Part shown: positions 45,034-56,812 of the stretch, piece by piece
Layout: each line of letters opens with the position of its first letter
Position numbering within the stretch: position 1 is the stretch's first letter
Assembly (NCBI GenBank): GCA_016617785.1
Contig: JADILM010000009.1
Span: forward strand, 682,001-746,000
Direction of reading: 5' to 3'
Origin: Sporobolomyces roseus
Lineage: Eukaryota; Basidiomycota; Microbotryomycetes; Sporidiobolales; Sporidiobolaceae
DNA: 64,000 bases
Notes under the pieces: generated by a model
Told to the model about the DNA's origin: nothing
The model's database searches: none
Seen by the model: the letters and a program-made list of their open reading frames with translations, nothing else
Program-made: the position numbers and the translations under genes

Positions 45034-45870
45034 GACGGTCTCGCCGATGTCATGGAGGTCGTTCTCTCAAGCACATCTGCACTCTTCTCTTCTGTATCGT
45101 TACTTGCGTTTTCTCCACACTGCACATCACTACTCCACCACTATACTTTTGTTCATTAGACTTTTTGCAACACTCCCCTCTCTCATTGTTCACTTTCCTT
45201 CCGTTCTTATTTTGACGAAACTCTACTTCTACAAAAAGTCAGTTTTACTCACGTCTCTTTCGGGTGTTGTAACGAATTACAAGGTTTCGAGGTCTATCAT
45301 TTGTGGTTGCGCACGTCGCGAGCAGTAGTCCGCCACAGGTTCATTTCGAATTCAGCGACATCCGCCACTCTTTGCTTCCTCTAGTCGCTTGCATTCTGTT
45401 TCTGCACCTCTCTTCGTCGACCACAGCTTCTTCAAAATACGTTTCATGCATTGCAACTCCTGTAGGCACGGACAAGAACTTTCACTGTAAAGTCGCAGGT
45501 CTCGAGGATGTTTGATCTTGCTTCTCTAGTCAACGCTACTCCGCGCGAAATACGCTGTTCTGTGTCTTGCCTTCGTCACCCTCAAGCTAGAGCTGATGTA
45601 GTCGTCTACGAATGCAAGGCACAGAACAGCGTATTTCGCGCGAAGGTGGGAATTCCTGGTCGGCTATAGATTTTTCAGACGATGCCTCAAATTTGATCTG
45701 AGCAGCTCTATAATTGGTGATGAACAGTCTTATCTGGAAGGCGCTGAGAGCTCGATTGCGAGGCTTGCGGATAGAATAATGAAGACAAGATCGAAACGAA
45801 CAAAACGAGGATAAATCAATCAGAACAGACAGAACGTAACGGATCAAAGGCGGAGAGGATGTGACGCCAC
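45034..45870. other. Convergent spacer containing a long hairpin
   Basis: Stop codons of the zf-4CXXC_R1 gene (+) and FLG-TLDV gene 2 (-) flank it. No gene is seen. It holds the inverted repeat listed separately. Confidence 0.4.
45542..45642. repeat. Perfect 23-base inverted repeat (hairpin) with a 55-base loop
   Basis: The left arm 45542-45564 (CGCGCGAAATACGCTGTTCT + GTG) is exactly the reverse complement of the right arm 45620-45642. Pairing could extend inward by about six more bases with one mismatch (TCTTGC against GCAAGG). The loop is about 55 bases. No target-site duplication is obvious. It could be a small inverted-repeat transposon remnant or a structured 3' end. Confidence 0.85.
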
Positions 45871-47237
45871 TCAAATGAATTGATAGTTGTGCACGACGGG
45901 GTGAGGGTTCTGAGAAGGATGATTTGGGGGATACTGTAACCACGAAGCGCGATCAGTCTCGCACGAGGATTCAGTTCGAGTAAACTTGTCAAGGTAGTCA
46001 GACTCACACCGGAAGCTCCACCTGACATCATGTAGTCGTTCTCATTGAATCTTGCGTGAAGGCAGAACGGTTAAGCTAGAAATCGAGATCAAGGGGAAAT
46101 CTCCAAGCGTTAATTTTCGGACTCAGTTGTAGTAGGCAACGACACACCCATCTGCGAACGAGCCTGAAAGCTTTCAAATTCTTCTGTCCCAGTTCCTGCA
46201 ACCTTGCGAAGTCTCGTTCTTTCCTCTCTAGTTTGAGCTGCCACCTTGCCTCTTGCGAGGCCAACTCGTTCGTCAACATTGACTTTCCCTTGTAATGGTC
46301 AGAAAACATTGCTAAGCTTTCTGAATTGGGGAGAGCGTCCGTGAGGAGCGTGATCGAGAGGTCGTCGGGTTTTGTCGGATTCGCAGCTGCCCTCGACTCG
46401 AAAAGCTCAGCGAAGAGTCGTAGTAGTCGAACCTGTTCAAAACGTCCCTTTGTGAAGCCCGTCAAGAATTGTCTCATGCTTGATGCGATCGAGGAGGCGG
46501 ATCAAAAGAAGTGCAGGCCTGGCGTAGCTTGTAGTAATTTGGACGCCTGTTCTACCGAGTGTGGACGAGGGAGTCACAATGAGTGTATTTTGAGATGGAA
46601 GCAAACGTCCAGTGTCGATGAAGAGGGTATGAGCTGCCCATAGCGAAGCACTAAATAGCAGTGAAATCTCTGAAACTCGTGAGCGACTATTCTTGACGCA
46701 AACGAATCGACTAACGTTACGGGAGCATAGAAGCTATCTTTCGCTGCAACGTCGTCGCGCATGTGGGAAGGGCAGCTGGTTCTCGATTCACTCTTGATCC
46801 AGAGTGTCGCCGCGAGCATTCTCGATTGGATTGCGCTCGCACTCATCGATTGTGGTGCGTCCGGTATATGGAAGTGAACATCAAGAGTCTGTCAGACCGC
46901 AAAGCACAAAGAGGTCAGCGTCAACCCTCCTCACCGGAGAAGAGCGAAAACACTGTACGGCAATAGAATGCGGGACGGGAAGACGGAGCTCGCTAGGATC
47001 CAAGCAACGTGTGCCTCGAAGAGTTGCAGTCGTAAGAACGATCCAGTAGTCCAAGGCAGCTGAACCTACAATCGACGCACATAAGGATTAGAACGAGAAA
47101 AGCTGAGACTCTGATTGTTCAAGCTTACCGAGAAAGATCGCTTCTATCCTGAAGGCATGGCTTTGAGTCTCGCTGTACTCGTCGAGAAAACGTTGAAAGA
47201 ACAAGGACGCTGAACCGAGGTGTTCGATGGTGACCAT
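45871..47237 (-). pseudogene. FLG-TLDV family member 2, apparently frameshifted
   Basis: First exons are intact and parallel to member 1: 47237-47129 (MVTIEHLGSASLFFQRFLDE... ending FLG), 47065-46959 (SAALDYWIVL...), and a third exon starting TLDVHFHIP at 46888. Further on, homology to member 1 moves between frames. The LLLIRLLDRIKHET block is in one frame and EQVRLLRLFAEL in another. Between these two blocks member 1 has 75 bases and this copy 31, a difference of 44, so the frame is broken. A stop (TGA) follows HKGTF. The 3' part again matches member 1 (YKGKSMLTNELAS, ARLQELGQKNLKAFRLVRRW) and can splice to an end at 45871. Upstream, another frame change near 46700 could be an intron. Best read as a decaying paralogue; expression data could show otherwise. 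Confidence 0.6.
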
Positions 47238-47409
47238 TTCGAGAACGTTGAGAAACGTCGGAAGCAGATCGATAGAGCAGCTCGGAGTCAAAGAAGTGGA
47301 AAAAGCGGGAAAGCGCACAAGATTCTTCGTAGCATTCAACACAACACTCACCATATCATATCCGAACCTATATACATCACAACGTGTTCGCTGTCTCCTC
47401 CGAAACGCT

Positions 47410-48870
47410 TCATCTCCCTCCTCCTTCGCCCTCCTCCTCTCTCCGACTCCTTTCCTCTTTCTTCCCATCCTCTGCACTCGCCATTCCCGTATCGACGGCG
47501 GACGAATCCAGTACGGTCTCCTTCGCTTTCTCCTGCTCAGCGAGTTTCTGTGATTGACTCTTGAATCCAGGTAACGCAAACATATCTAAGATCCGCTCTG
47601 AAGGCGTCGCAAAACCATACGAACTTCTCTCGCCATACTTATGCGTCGAACCTACTCACCATCCCTAATCAGTGAGACCCAAGTCAAGAGTAGAAATTGA
47701 AAAACAAACTCACCTCTCGTAACTCCAATAACGCTACCACTCTCATTATCTACGACAGGACCGCCCGAACTCCCATTACTCGGTACACAACTCATCCAAA
47801 ACGTTGCCAATTCATCATAACTCCCCGTTTCAGCTTTGTGTCCATTTGAATCTTTGTATTCTACTATTCTTCCCTCTTCCCATTCCTGCTCTGCGAGTTT
47901 CCGCAACTTTCGCGTGAGACGAGATAAAGGGTTTAAGTAGGTGTGGGTCGAGATTGACGAGGATGTAGGGGCTGGGTAAGGGTTTATGGGGAGTGATCGG
48001 AGGGCAGGAGGAGAGGGTGAAGTTGGTGGTGAGGAGATTGGGAGGGGGGATAAACGGAGGAGGAGCAGATCGGATGAGGGGAGAGAGGAGAGGAGGGTAG
48101 AAACGGTGTAGACGTGCCCGGAAGAAGTGAGGATCAGAGTTGCGGAAGGTGAGGAGGGAGATGAGGATGATAGAGTTCGGGTGAAGTGTCCTTCGATCTG
48201 AATGAGCACAAACGGAATTAGCTTTGTTGAGTAAGACAACGGCGTCGAGGCTTACCTGATTGAGAGTATGACTACAAGTAATGATCATTCTTCCCTCAGT
48301 TGCATCGTTTGACTGATCTCCTACGACAAATCCACTCGAAATTGAAACCCTAGTTTTATCTCCCCCTACGACATGCGCGACCACTACGATCCCATCCTGT
48401 TCCATCTCCTGATTCCCCGTAGTCGTCGCTCCAGTAGTCTTGACTCGTCGAGAAGGAATCGGATTCGATTCGTAATTCAACTTGACATCCTCCAAAACGT
48501 TCCCTGCTTTCTCTTTCGAATCTTTGATCAATTGTTCGAGGTTCATAGCTCCACCTGTCGTATCTACTTGTGAGAGGATTCGAAGGAAGTAGGATTCGAG
48601 TCGTTCATCTTGTTGATCTCTGAGGGAAGTTGCGTCATTATTGTGTGGCTTGCTTGGAATGGGAGTAGCGACGATAGGTTGAGGAGTAGGTGGAGGTGAA
48701 GTTTTGGGTATAGGGATTGGTTGTCGCTGAGATCGAGGAGGTAAGGGTGGGGCAGGAGGCAAAGTTCGAGCGAATTCTTGCGAGACACTACTGATCGGTC
48801 CGAGATGGTTCCCTGTCCAAAGACGTGCAGATGAGATTGAAGATGGCGAGAGAAGGCGGCGAGGAATCAT
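47410..48870 (-). CDS. Trypsin-like serine protease, probably mitochondrial
   Basis: Exons 48870-48256, 48197-47714 and 47651-47410 join in phase to about 446 residues. The N-terminus (MIPRRLLSPSSISSARLW) looks like a mitochondrial presequence. A Pro-rich segment is followed by a chymotrypsin-fold domain with all three catalytic positions visible: His in IITCSHTLN, Asp in SSDLLLLRL, and Ser in SNGSSGGPVV. Joining the last intron at the TAG just before GTTCG restores STHKYGERSSYGFATPSE, a typical end for this fungal trypsin-like peptidase group. The C-terminus is a charged Glu/Arg tail. Substrates unknown. Its stop is only about 170 bases from the start of the FLG-TLDV pseudogene on the same strand. 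Confidence 0.8.
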
Positions 48871-49090
48871 TGCAAAGTGAAAGGGAGAAAAGAGCGAACC
48901 GGATAACGAAATCTCGCACGACGACCCCCTCGCGATCAAGGGGTATTCTTTGCTTGTTTCTCTTGACATCGCACTCTCGATTGAACGTTGCCCTCAATTC
49001 AGATCGAACAGAGCGGATAAGTGCAAGTCTGAGAAACGACAATCTCACTTCAGGAATGGTTTCGCTTCCTTTCTCGCCTCAGCCTCTACT

Positions 49091-49894
49091 TCAAATCCTC
49101 ATCCCTTCAGCTACGCATTCAACGCTCTGTGTCACCCGTTTGAATGTCATGTCGATCCTTTCCGACCCCTGATCACCCGCTTGTAACGAGTCGATACAGT
49201 TCATCAACGAGAAAGCAAAGCTAGGATTGACTTCTTGAGTGACTGATGAAACCACCTCCTGGTTCGTCGGTTTCCTCAAGCGCACGATCTTGGGATCTTG
49301 TCGATGATTGCGAGACAGGGAGCAACTGGGCTCGAGCAGTTGCGAAGACGTCGAGTCACATCGTTGAAGTTGATTGTTTCGAGGGAAATCTTTGAAGGTG
49401 AATCAAATTGAAGCGATTGAAAGGAGTAAGTAGTAGTGTGGGATCGAACTTATCACTTACCGTGCAGAAGATCGATTCACCCTCCATATCGACCTCCTCG
49501 AGATCGCCTTCGCCCCTTCGAAGGCTTGTTTCGTCGCTCTCTTCTTCTCCTGTCCTTCCTTCCTTCCTTCCTCCTACCTGCCCCGTCACATCTGTTTCTC
49601 ATCAAAATCACTCGTCTTGGACCGAATCCTTACTGTCCTCACCCCCGAATGCGCTCCCGCAAATCTCTCGCAACCAAAAACCTCGTTCTTTTTCTTTTCC
49701 TCCATCTGCCCCATCTTCGCTTGAAGCTCCCACTTCTCATTGCCCCTGACTCTCTGTCCTGGATTCCTCGTTCTCAGCTGTGAACTCGCCTGTCCTGAAT
49801 CCTGAATCCGCACTTCCTCTAGAGTGAGTCGAACGAAGGACCTCCGAGTTCGTTTTGATGCTGGATAGCACTCTTTGACTGGCGTATCGAACAT
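49091..49894 (-). CDS. Hypothetical protein, multi-exon
   Basis: Starts MFDTPVKECYPASKRTRR at 49894. A likely structure is an exon to about 49646 or 49635, an exon from about 49569 to 49459 (acidic; VDMEGESIFCT), an exon beginning ISLETINFNDVTRRLRN, and a last exon beginning FAFSLMNCIDSLQAG with stop at 49091-49093; roughly 200 residues. I recognise no domain. The N-terminal third is basic and helical, the middle acidic, and the C-terminal half compact. The splice pattern is the weakest part: a read-through version of the last two exons (RLRKPTNQEVVSSVTQ) is also open. Shares a 258-base divergent promoter region with the UCH37-like gene. Confidence 0.5.
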
Positions 49895-50152
49895 CGTCGA
49901 TAGGTACGATCGATTGTACGACTGTGGGCGAGTATAGGAGGGCTAGGACGAGTTGTAGGATAGTTCGAGAGGTTGGAAAGAGAGAGAGAATCGAGAGAAA
50001 TCCTTCGAGAGTCGAGGTGGAGGAAGGTCGAGCGAGAGGATATCGCTTGGTGTGTGCAATTTTGAAAGCCCTGTAGAGGGGTTTGCTAGTCTGAGTGAGT
50101 GGTAGTAACGAGTTCCTTTTGATCTTTCACTTTATACAACTCTCGCTCAACA

Positions 50153-51679
50153 ATGTCAGATTCAGCTGGATGGTCACTCACAGAATCAGGTAATCACCTC
50201 GTCCCTGATCTCCCTCCCTCTCGTGTCTCCCACTAACAGATGACGTTTTCCCTCAACATTCTCCCCTCTCTCTCTCTCTCTCTCGATGAACAGATCCAGG
50301 AATCTTTACCGGACTGTTACACGATTTGGGAGTGAAAGGGATCGAAGTGGAAGAGTTATGGGGATTGGATCCAGAGTTGTTGAATCAATTGGAACCGGTT
50401 CATGCTTTGGTCTTCTTGTTTAAATGGATCGGCAAGGGTACTAAAGAGATGGATGGTACATACGTCGAACCAGATGGCAATCATTACTTTGCGTGAGTAA
50501 ATTCCTCTCTCTCTCAATCGAAAACAAAAACGCTTTCGAGTCGTTTCGCAAACTTGAATGAATTGACCCTGTCCCTCGCCTGTACATAGGCATCAAGTAA
50601 TAAACAATGCGTGTGCTAGTATCGCACTACTCAACGCTACTCTCAACATCAAAGATCCTCAAGTCGAACTAGGAGAAGAACTGACAAACTTACAAGCTTT
50701 CTCAGAAGGTGAGCCTCAAACCTTCGCTCTCTCCTTCTATCTCCGTCTTGTCCTGACAGCTCGAGTATGTCGTGCAGGTCTCGATCCTCAAACAAGAGGT
50801 GAAATCATCACGAATTCACAAAAGATCCGAGAAGGTGAGCCCCAAAATTCCTTCGCTCTCCGCTCAATCTCTTACTGACTCGTTGGTCGTGTACAGTGCA
50901 TAACTCGTTTGCTCGAAGTGATCCTTTCCATTTGGAAGACAATCAACCCCAATCTGAATCAGAAGACGCATATCATTTCATTACTTACTTACCGATCAAC
51001 GGTCAATTGTTTGTACAAGCTTCCTTCCCACCGCTTCGTGTGAGTCTTCACTGACGGTGTTGGCAGCTTGTGTGAACAGGTTTGAGTTGGATGGATTGAA
51101 ACAATCACCAGTTTCGCATGGACCGATTCCTGACGGTTCAAATTGGACAGATCTAGCAAGAGAGTATGTTCTCAGCTCCCTCTCATACCTCTGCTCGATC
51201 CAAGCTGAAGTGAGAGATTCGCTGTGTTGTACAGAGTACTCGAACGACGTATCGCCTCTCATCCACCCGGAGAAGTCATGTTCAACCTCCTCGCCCTAAC
51301 TTCCCGACTCTCTTCCCTCCGCTCTCAACTCTCTCAGATCACTTCGAAACCCGATGGAGAGAGAACGGATGAAGAGAGTGCGAAATTGAGTGAATTGAGA
51401 GAGTCAGTGAGTGACATAGAGGTGAGGCATAGGGATTGGGAAGTTGAGAATCAATTGAGAAGACATAATTACGTGGGATTAGTACGTTTTTCCACTCTCT
51501 GCATATCTGTCCGTGGTGATGTTGATAGTTACTGTGGGATTCGATTCTAGATTCATGCACTTCTAGTCGAGATGGCGAAACAAGATCAATTGAGACCGGC
51601 AATCGAGGAGGCAAAGGTCAAGATGAAGAAGAAAGTCGAGGAGAGGAAAGCGAAAGGAATAGAGATGGAAGAGGATTAG
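50153..51679 (+). CDS. UCH2: UCH37/UCHL5-type ubiquitin C-terminal hydrolase
   Basis: Eight exons from 50153-50189 to 51551-51679 join in phase to about 325 residues. It is a cysteine protease of peptidase family C12 that removes ubiquitin. The catalytic Gln and Cys sit in HQVINNACASIALLNA, the His in AYHFITYLPINGQ and the Asp in FELDGL, the last reformed by splicing. The N-terminal GWSLTESDPGIFTGLLHD and VHALVFLFKWI are typical of UCHL5. A C-terminal extension with coiled coil and the ULD-type motif RRHNYVGLIHALLVEMAK marks the UCH37 subgroup, which binds proteasome Rpn13 and, in animals, INO80. S. pombe has an orthologue (uch2) but S. cerevisiae lacks one, which fits a non-Saccharomyces fungus. 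Confidence 0.92.
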
Positions 51680-51840
51680 ACCGATTAGGTGCAAGTAAAC
51701 ACAAGGTAACGATTTCAAAAACGGTTGAGCGGATACAAGTAAAGAGAGAGAAAGAGAGAGGAACGATGCGAAAGGAGAGTTACAATAATAGAAGTACAGA
51801 GAAGGAGAAAGTTGATTAGGAGATCTCATCTTTTGCCTCA

Positions 51841-53532
51841 TTAACGATCGCGACCATTCCGCTGTCTTTCGGAAGTAAACGGCGCAGGACTATCCCATTT
51901 CCAACATTCCATCCTGTAATCAACACCAGGGGAGACCCCACTCAATCGTCGATAATTCCCATAACCTTCGAGAGGGGGTAAAGGGAAATCTTCGACGGTG
52001 ATTACAGAGGTCGATTGATCTTGTTTACAGATCATGGGGACGCTACCTCTTCGTGAGACTAGTCGTGCATTTCGATTCCTTTGTGAGAACCTATCATCGT
52101 AGTGAGGACTTCGTCAGTAACGAGCTCGAGAGAAGAAGCGAGAGGAGACGGAGAACCGTACCGCCATTTATGTTTATGCATTTCATTCAACCTCCCTCCT
52201 TCCTCCCAAGCTTCCTTTTCCCGATCCGCAAAAGTCACGAAACATTTCCCATCCAACTGACAACACATCTCCCACACTTGGTTCAAGAGTGGATCGGATT
52301 CGTCGTATCGGCAATAGGATAATGAGGTGAAAGGTTCAGAGGCTGATCGGGGAGGTGCAGGGAACACTATAGGAATGGGACTCGGGAGGATCGAGGCGTG
52401 AGAGAGTAGAAATTGGGTTAGGATAGGACCGGAATCTGTAATGTTGGCGATTCCAACGAAACAAACTCCAGCTGAAATAGGTCGTTTCCTTGAGTCAGTT
52501 TCAGGTCAAACTGTGCGAGGAGATGAGAGTGAGTACCTTCGACTGTGATTAGTGATACATCGTCGGTTCCGATCAAACTGTCGAGGACTTCTTGAGCTAC
52601 TGGTGTTCCTTTCATCATGTCGTCGGTTCCTTGAACGAGTAAGACAGGGCACGCTATCGTAGCTAGTTCTTCTCTTGAGATACCAGGGTTCTAGACCGCG
52701 ACAGTGAAGCGATTCAGCGGCAGACATGAAAGAATCGTAAGAGAGAGAGAGAGAGAAGAAAAAAAGCTTACGATGAGAACGGGTGCGGTGACGACAAACG
52801 TTGATTTAGCTCGATGAGGTCCAATCCGCCGGAACCAAGTATTCGCCAACCAATCCCTCAAATCCTCATCGCCATTGATTAAGCTCGCCGTGAACGCCAA
52901 ATCTAAAATCGCGTTCATAGATTCGAATAGCGCTTCCTCGTCGTCCCCTTGTAACCACCCTTCCAAGAGCTCCATCACCGCTCCTAATTGCGAAGGGATC
53001 GAATTGACGGGTGCAACTCCTAGGATCGAGAGGGACAAGACGGCCGTTGGAAACAAGACGGTGAAAGCGAAAGCTGTGGGCCCTGAAACGTAGGAGTCGC
53101 CGACGAGGTGGACAGAGGTGATCTTGAGTGCGTTCTGTGGGGCAAAAGTATTGAGATTGCGTCTCGCAGAGGAATCGAAAAAGAGGGAGAACTGACGAGT
53201 ACGAAAGCGATATCGACAGCAAAGACGAAACAATCTATATCCTTTCGTCGCTCAGATTCTCCTCTTCCATGACTGTTGCCCGATCACTCATATTAGTGGA
53301 GTTTGCTTGATGAGAGTCAAAGAGGGACTCACCTTCGTAGATCCAACGAGAGACAATTGAAGTTCTTTGTGATTTCTGGAAGTTGTGGGAAGACGTGCTG
53401 TAGGATGACGGCTGAACAGGAGATAGTAGGTGGTAGAATGAGAACAGTTGGCTTCTTTGGATTGAAAGAGTTGTTGAAGAATTCGTAATAGATTCGTACA
53501 TTCTTCTCTTTTGGAAGTGTAACGAAAGGCAT
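51841..53532 (-). CDS. Alpha/beta-hydrolase fold protein
   Basis: Starts MPFVTLPKEKNVRIYYEFF at 53532 and ends at 51841. Splicing of the first intron (donor after CTACGAAG, acceptor CAACAG) gives the diagnostic RSHGRGESERRK, and the second intron leads into NALKITSVHLVGDSYVSGP. The nucleophile elbow is therefore G-D-S-Y-V rather than the usual G-x-S-x-G. Later blocks are PVLLVQGTDDMM (acid loop region) and VSLITVEGTHSH or AGVCFVGIAN depending on splicing near 52500. The C-terminus (HKHKW, then VDYRMECWKW) is characteristic of a fungal group. The general class is secure; substrate and activity are unknown, and the odd elbow leaves room for a non-catalytic role. Confidence 0.8.
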
Positions 53533-54188
53533 TGTCGTCGTATAGGTAAGTGGAGAGTGATGGAGTGGCAGGAAGGCGAAGAAGAGGAAGAGGGGATCGT
53601 CGAGTTTGGAGTCGAGAGAATTCTTGTCGATCGCGAAAGAAGTTCGTTTCTTCGGCTGTGGGAGGTCGAGACGTTCTTTTGGCTGGAAGATTCTCTTTCA
53701 CCACTGGTCACTGACTGGGGCAGTGTTGTGCTTCGTTCGTTGAAGAGGAGAGCTCTTTGCGAGTTGACTGAGTTGAGATGAGTTGAGATAGTCGGGGGAG
53801 CCGATTACAGAAGCAGCGAGCAAAACTAGAGAGCGAGAGAGAAAGGAGACAAATAGCGAAGCTAGAGAACTAGAGATCTGCACGATCAGGCAGACTCTAC
53901 GAGCAGATTGAGTCTCGAGATATTGGAGAGTTACTAGAAAGAGAAAGACCAGCAGAAGCTCAGAAGCGCTCTCGATCTTTTCAACTCTTTTTTGAGTCTC
54001 TACTTTGCCCACTACCTCTGAGCTTCATATCGGGAAATGACGCTCTCCCCTTTTTCCTTCTTCCTCCCTTCCAACGACTCTGTCAAAGCGCGAAGAGCTC
54101 AGATCCTTTGATTGAGCGATAGTAACACACTTCGCAACCTCGCCTCAAGTCCCTATCCCGCCCTCTTCCCCTTCCCCGCAAACAGAAG
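53533..54188. promoter_or_regulatory. Divergent promoter region hydrolase / F-box
   Basis: About 650 bases between start codons on opposite strands. Open frames here overlap and lack motifs. Pyrimidine-rich just before the F-box gene. Confidence 0.35.
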
Positions 54189-55121
54189 ATGTCACCTCCT
54201 CACGACCTGTTGCACGATGCACTCAGAAGAGCTACATCTAGATCTCGAACGACAGCTGGCTCACCTCCCGCTCTCGAAAACCTCAAATTAGAAGATGATT
54301 TAATCGAAGTCGCAACTCCTGGACTCTCTCCCGCTAGTTCAGTCTCTTCTACACCTGCCGGTTCTCGTTCATCTTCACCTAGTAGGACTAAGAAAGGTGG
54401 AGGAGCAGGGAAACCTAGGCGGGACAAGACTAAGGAGAAGATGAAAGCAGAAGCGAATAAGAATCCGTTTGATCCGATTAATAGATTCCCTGGAGAAGTG
54501 AATGGAAGGATCTTTGGAGAACTCATGGCCGATGATCTATTAGCGTGTGGTCTAGTGTGTAAACGATGGAGAAGGAGTCAAACTCTCAGTCAGTTTCCCT
54601 TTCCCCCCCCCACTTTTTCTCTGTCCTTCCTTCGCTCCTGACTCACCTCGTTTTCCTTCGCTCGCAGACTACACTTGGTACCTTCTGCTTCAAGCGCTGA
54701 CATGGACTGAACCTCAAGCTCGAAAAGCTTCGTATGCCGAATCGAATGGACTACCGAAATGGAGAGCGTCGGATGCGAAAGAAGATTGGGCGGAACATTT
54801 CGCAAACATTATGAGAAGGGACGATACGGAAACGAAAGAAGCGGAGGTAGATGAAGATGGATTGACGATGAAGGAAGAACGTGAACTGAAATGGGCGGAG
54901 GAGAACGAGGAATCAGAACTTGCTGGAATGGACAAAGTTGCGATGAGAGCTTATTACAAGGTACGCTCTTTCTCCTGCTCATACACTACACAAATCTGAG
55001 CTGACCGAAGGTTGCGAACAGTCACTGGGCAACAAGAAAGTCAAGGGAAAGAGTGGGAAAGGATCTGCGAGAACTCACGAAGGAGACGGTTTAGGAGACA
55101 TAGCTACAGATGGGATATAGG
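54189..55121 (+). CDS. F-box protein
   Basis: Three exons, 54189-54588, 54668-54960 and 55021-55121, join to about 264 residues. After a Ser/Pro and Lys-rich head, an F-box-like helix set is visible near residue 95: PINRFPGEVNGRIFGELMAD, then LLACGLVCKRWRR, then NYTWYLLLQ. F-box proteins link substrates to SCF ubiquitin ligases through Skp1. No WD40 or leucine-rich repeats follow; the C-terminal half is acidic, helical and short, ending in a Gly/Lys-rich tail. A substrate-recruiting domain is therefore not apparent. Confidence 0.75.
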
Positions 55122-55425
55122 ACTCTCTCTCGTAACACTATGCTGTACATATGGCAAGGAAAGGAAACCTTACTTAGCAATCTAATTCTCTCGTTTCGTT
55201 CGATTCTCCGGATTGATTCGATTCACACTCTTCCTAGAGGGAAGTTCTCGCTCGCTCGCTGAAGAAACTGACGAGGTACGGAAAGACTACTTTATTCACA
55301 AATCACAGACTAAAACCACGGAACCTTCTACAAACCCTCAACTTCGACTTGACCTTTCCAAGTGGTGCTCACTTCATCGTAGTACTGCAGGCGAGCATAG
55401 GAGTCAGTCTCTATCATCGATAAGA
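55122..55425. other. Convergent 3' region
   Basis: This lies between the F-box gene (+) and the dioxygenase gene (-). No feature is seen. Confidence 0.3.
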
Positions 55426-56812
55426 TCATAGTGAGCTAAAGCATACAGGTCTTTCGCCGACAACGACAGCTCGATCTCCTTCGCGACGTTCGGAGAAATC
55501 GAAAGTTGCGAGATGGTTAACTGCTGAGTTTGACCAGAGGGCGAGATCATGAGGGGACCACTCTGGACACGTGAGGTATCAGTATGGCCCGCCAGAAGAG
55601 GGAGCAGAGAGAGACAGCGCACTGTACTTGACATGAGCTTCGTGACTCTCCGCTTGAAGTTTGAACAAATAATCGAGCGTACTCCTCGACTCGTCCTCGC
55701 TGAGCTCATTGATCCTCGTCGTAAAAGTCGGATTCGCATAGATCGCTTTCTGACCCGTAACCTGATTCGTCCTGACAATCGGATGGTTCGCTCTGAATTC
55801 GTCTCCTGAATTTTCCGGGTGTCCTCGAGGCTCAGTTCGGAGCTTGTAGCCGTTCTCGCGCGCTTGTTGACGGAAACGGTAAGCGTCGTTGTGACCGGTG
55901 AGACCATTCAGGAATGCTTGATAGCGAGGGGACAGGGCTGAGTAAGTGTGGTAATTCGATTGCCAGAGAGTGCTGTTGAGTGGGGTAGATGTCAGCGAGC
56001 AGTCGGGGAGAGGTATGAAGCTACAGGTCACTTACTCTCCACCGGCCTTCGGAAGAGTGTGCTATCGAACGAAGTAGAATGAGCTCAAGTCAGTTCTCAG
56101 ATCTCAATCTAAAGAGTCCAGTGAGAGAAGCTCACCATTTTCAAGATCGTGAACAACGAAGGGAACGGTTCGAAAGCGACATCGGAATGCCAACCCTTCG
56201 AAGTGAATCCACGATCAGCGAACGAGATTTGTCTTCCCTCTTTATCAGGGTTCGACGAGATCTTTCCGAGCGGTAGTCCAGTCTCGGTCAATTCTTGAGT
56301 AGGGTGACTGATAGCGACGATAAGAGTCAGTTCTTGGCTCTCAGAGAGAGCGAGATTAGGCGCACATGTGTAGAGAAGCTTCTTTTGGTTTTCCAGCGAG
56401 TTCACCTAATCTCAAAGCGAGTTTCCCTAGATCTTCAGGTACGAGATCGTTCTGATCCTTGAAGAAGACGACACCTCTCCAGGAGACTGTGGACTCGCTG
56501 CTCGCATCAGCGAGATTTTAGGCAGAGGAAGAAGAAGTGTAGCTTACCAAGAATTGCGAGATCCCTCAAAACTGCATCCCCTTCTTCCTTTGGTAACGCT
56601 AGGATCTCCTTCAGTCTGACAGACTTGTCAAACTCTTCCCCTAGAGCGGTCGTGAGAGGGATTCGAGGGTACTTCTTGAGAGCGCCAGAAGCTTTCAAAG
56701 GTTCGACAGTGAATCCAGACGACGACGACGATTGTTCTTGTTGTTGTGATTTGAGGTCGGCGATGGTGGTTGAGCCATTCGTGTGTCCATTGGAAGTAGC
56801 GATTGAAGGCAT
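55426..56812 (-). CDS. TauD/TfdA-family Fe(II)/2-oxoglutarate dioxygenase
   Basis: Starts MPSIATSNGHTNGS at 56812; several introns; stop at 55426-55428. Relatives hydroxylate small sulfonates or other substrates to release sulfite or aldehydes. The iron site is visible: HxD in SKGWHSDVAFEPFPSLFTIL and the distal His in SAVNHLATFDF, formed after the last intron. The 2-oxoglutarate arginine is likely in REGDRAVVVGERP. Other family blocks: VSWRGVVFFKDQ, LGELAGKP, THPIV-like ANHPIVRTN, and ALWSN. About 390-400 residues, a usual size for fungal alpha-ketoglutarate-dependent taurine dioxygenase-like proteins. No organelle signal. Substrate cannot be read from sequence. Confidence 0.85.
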
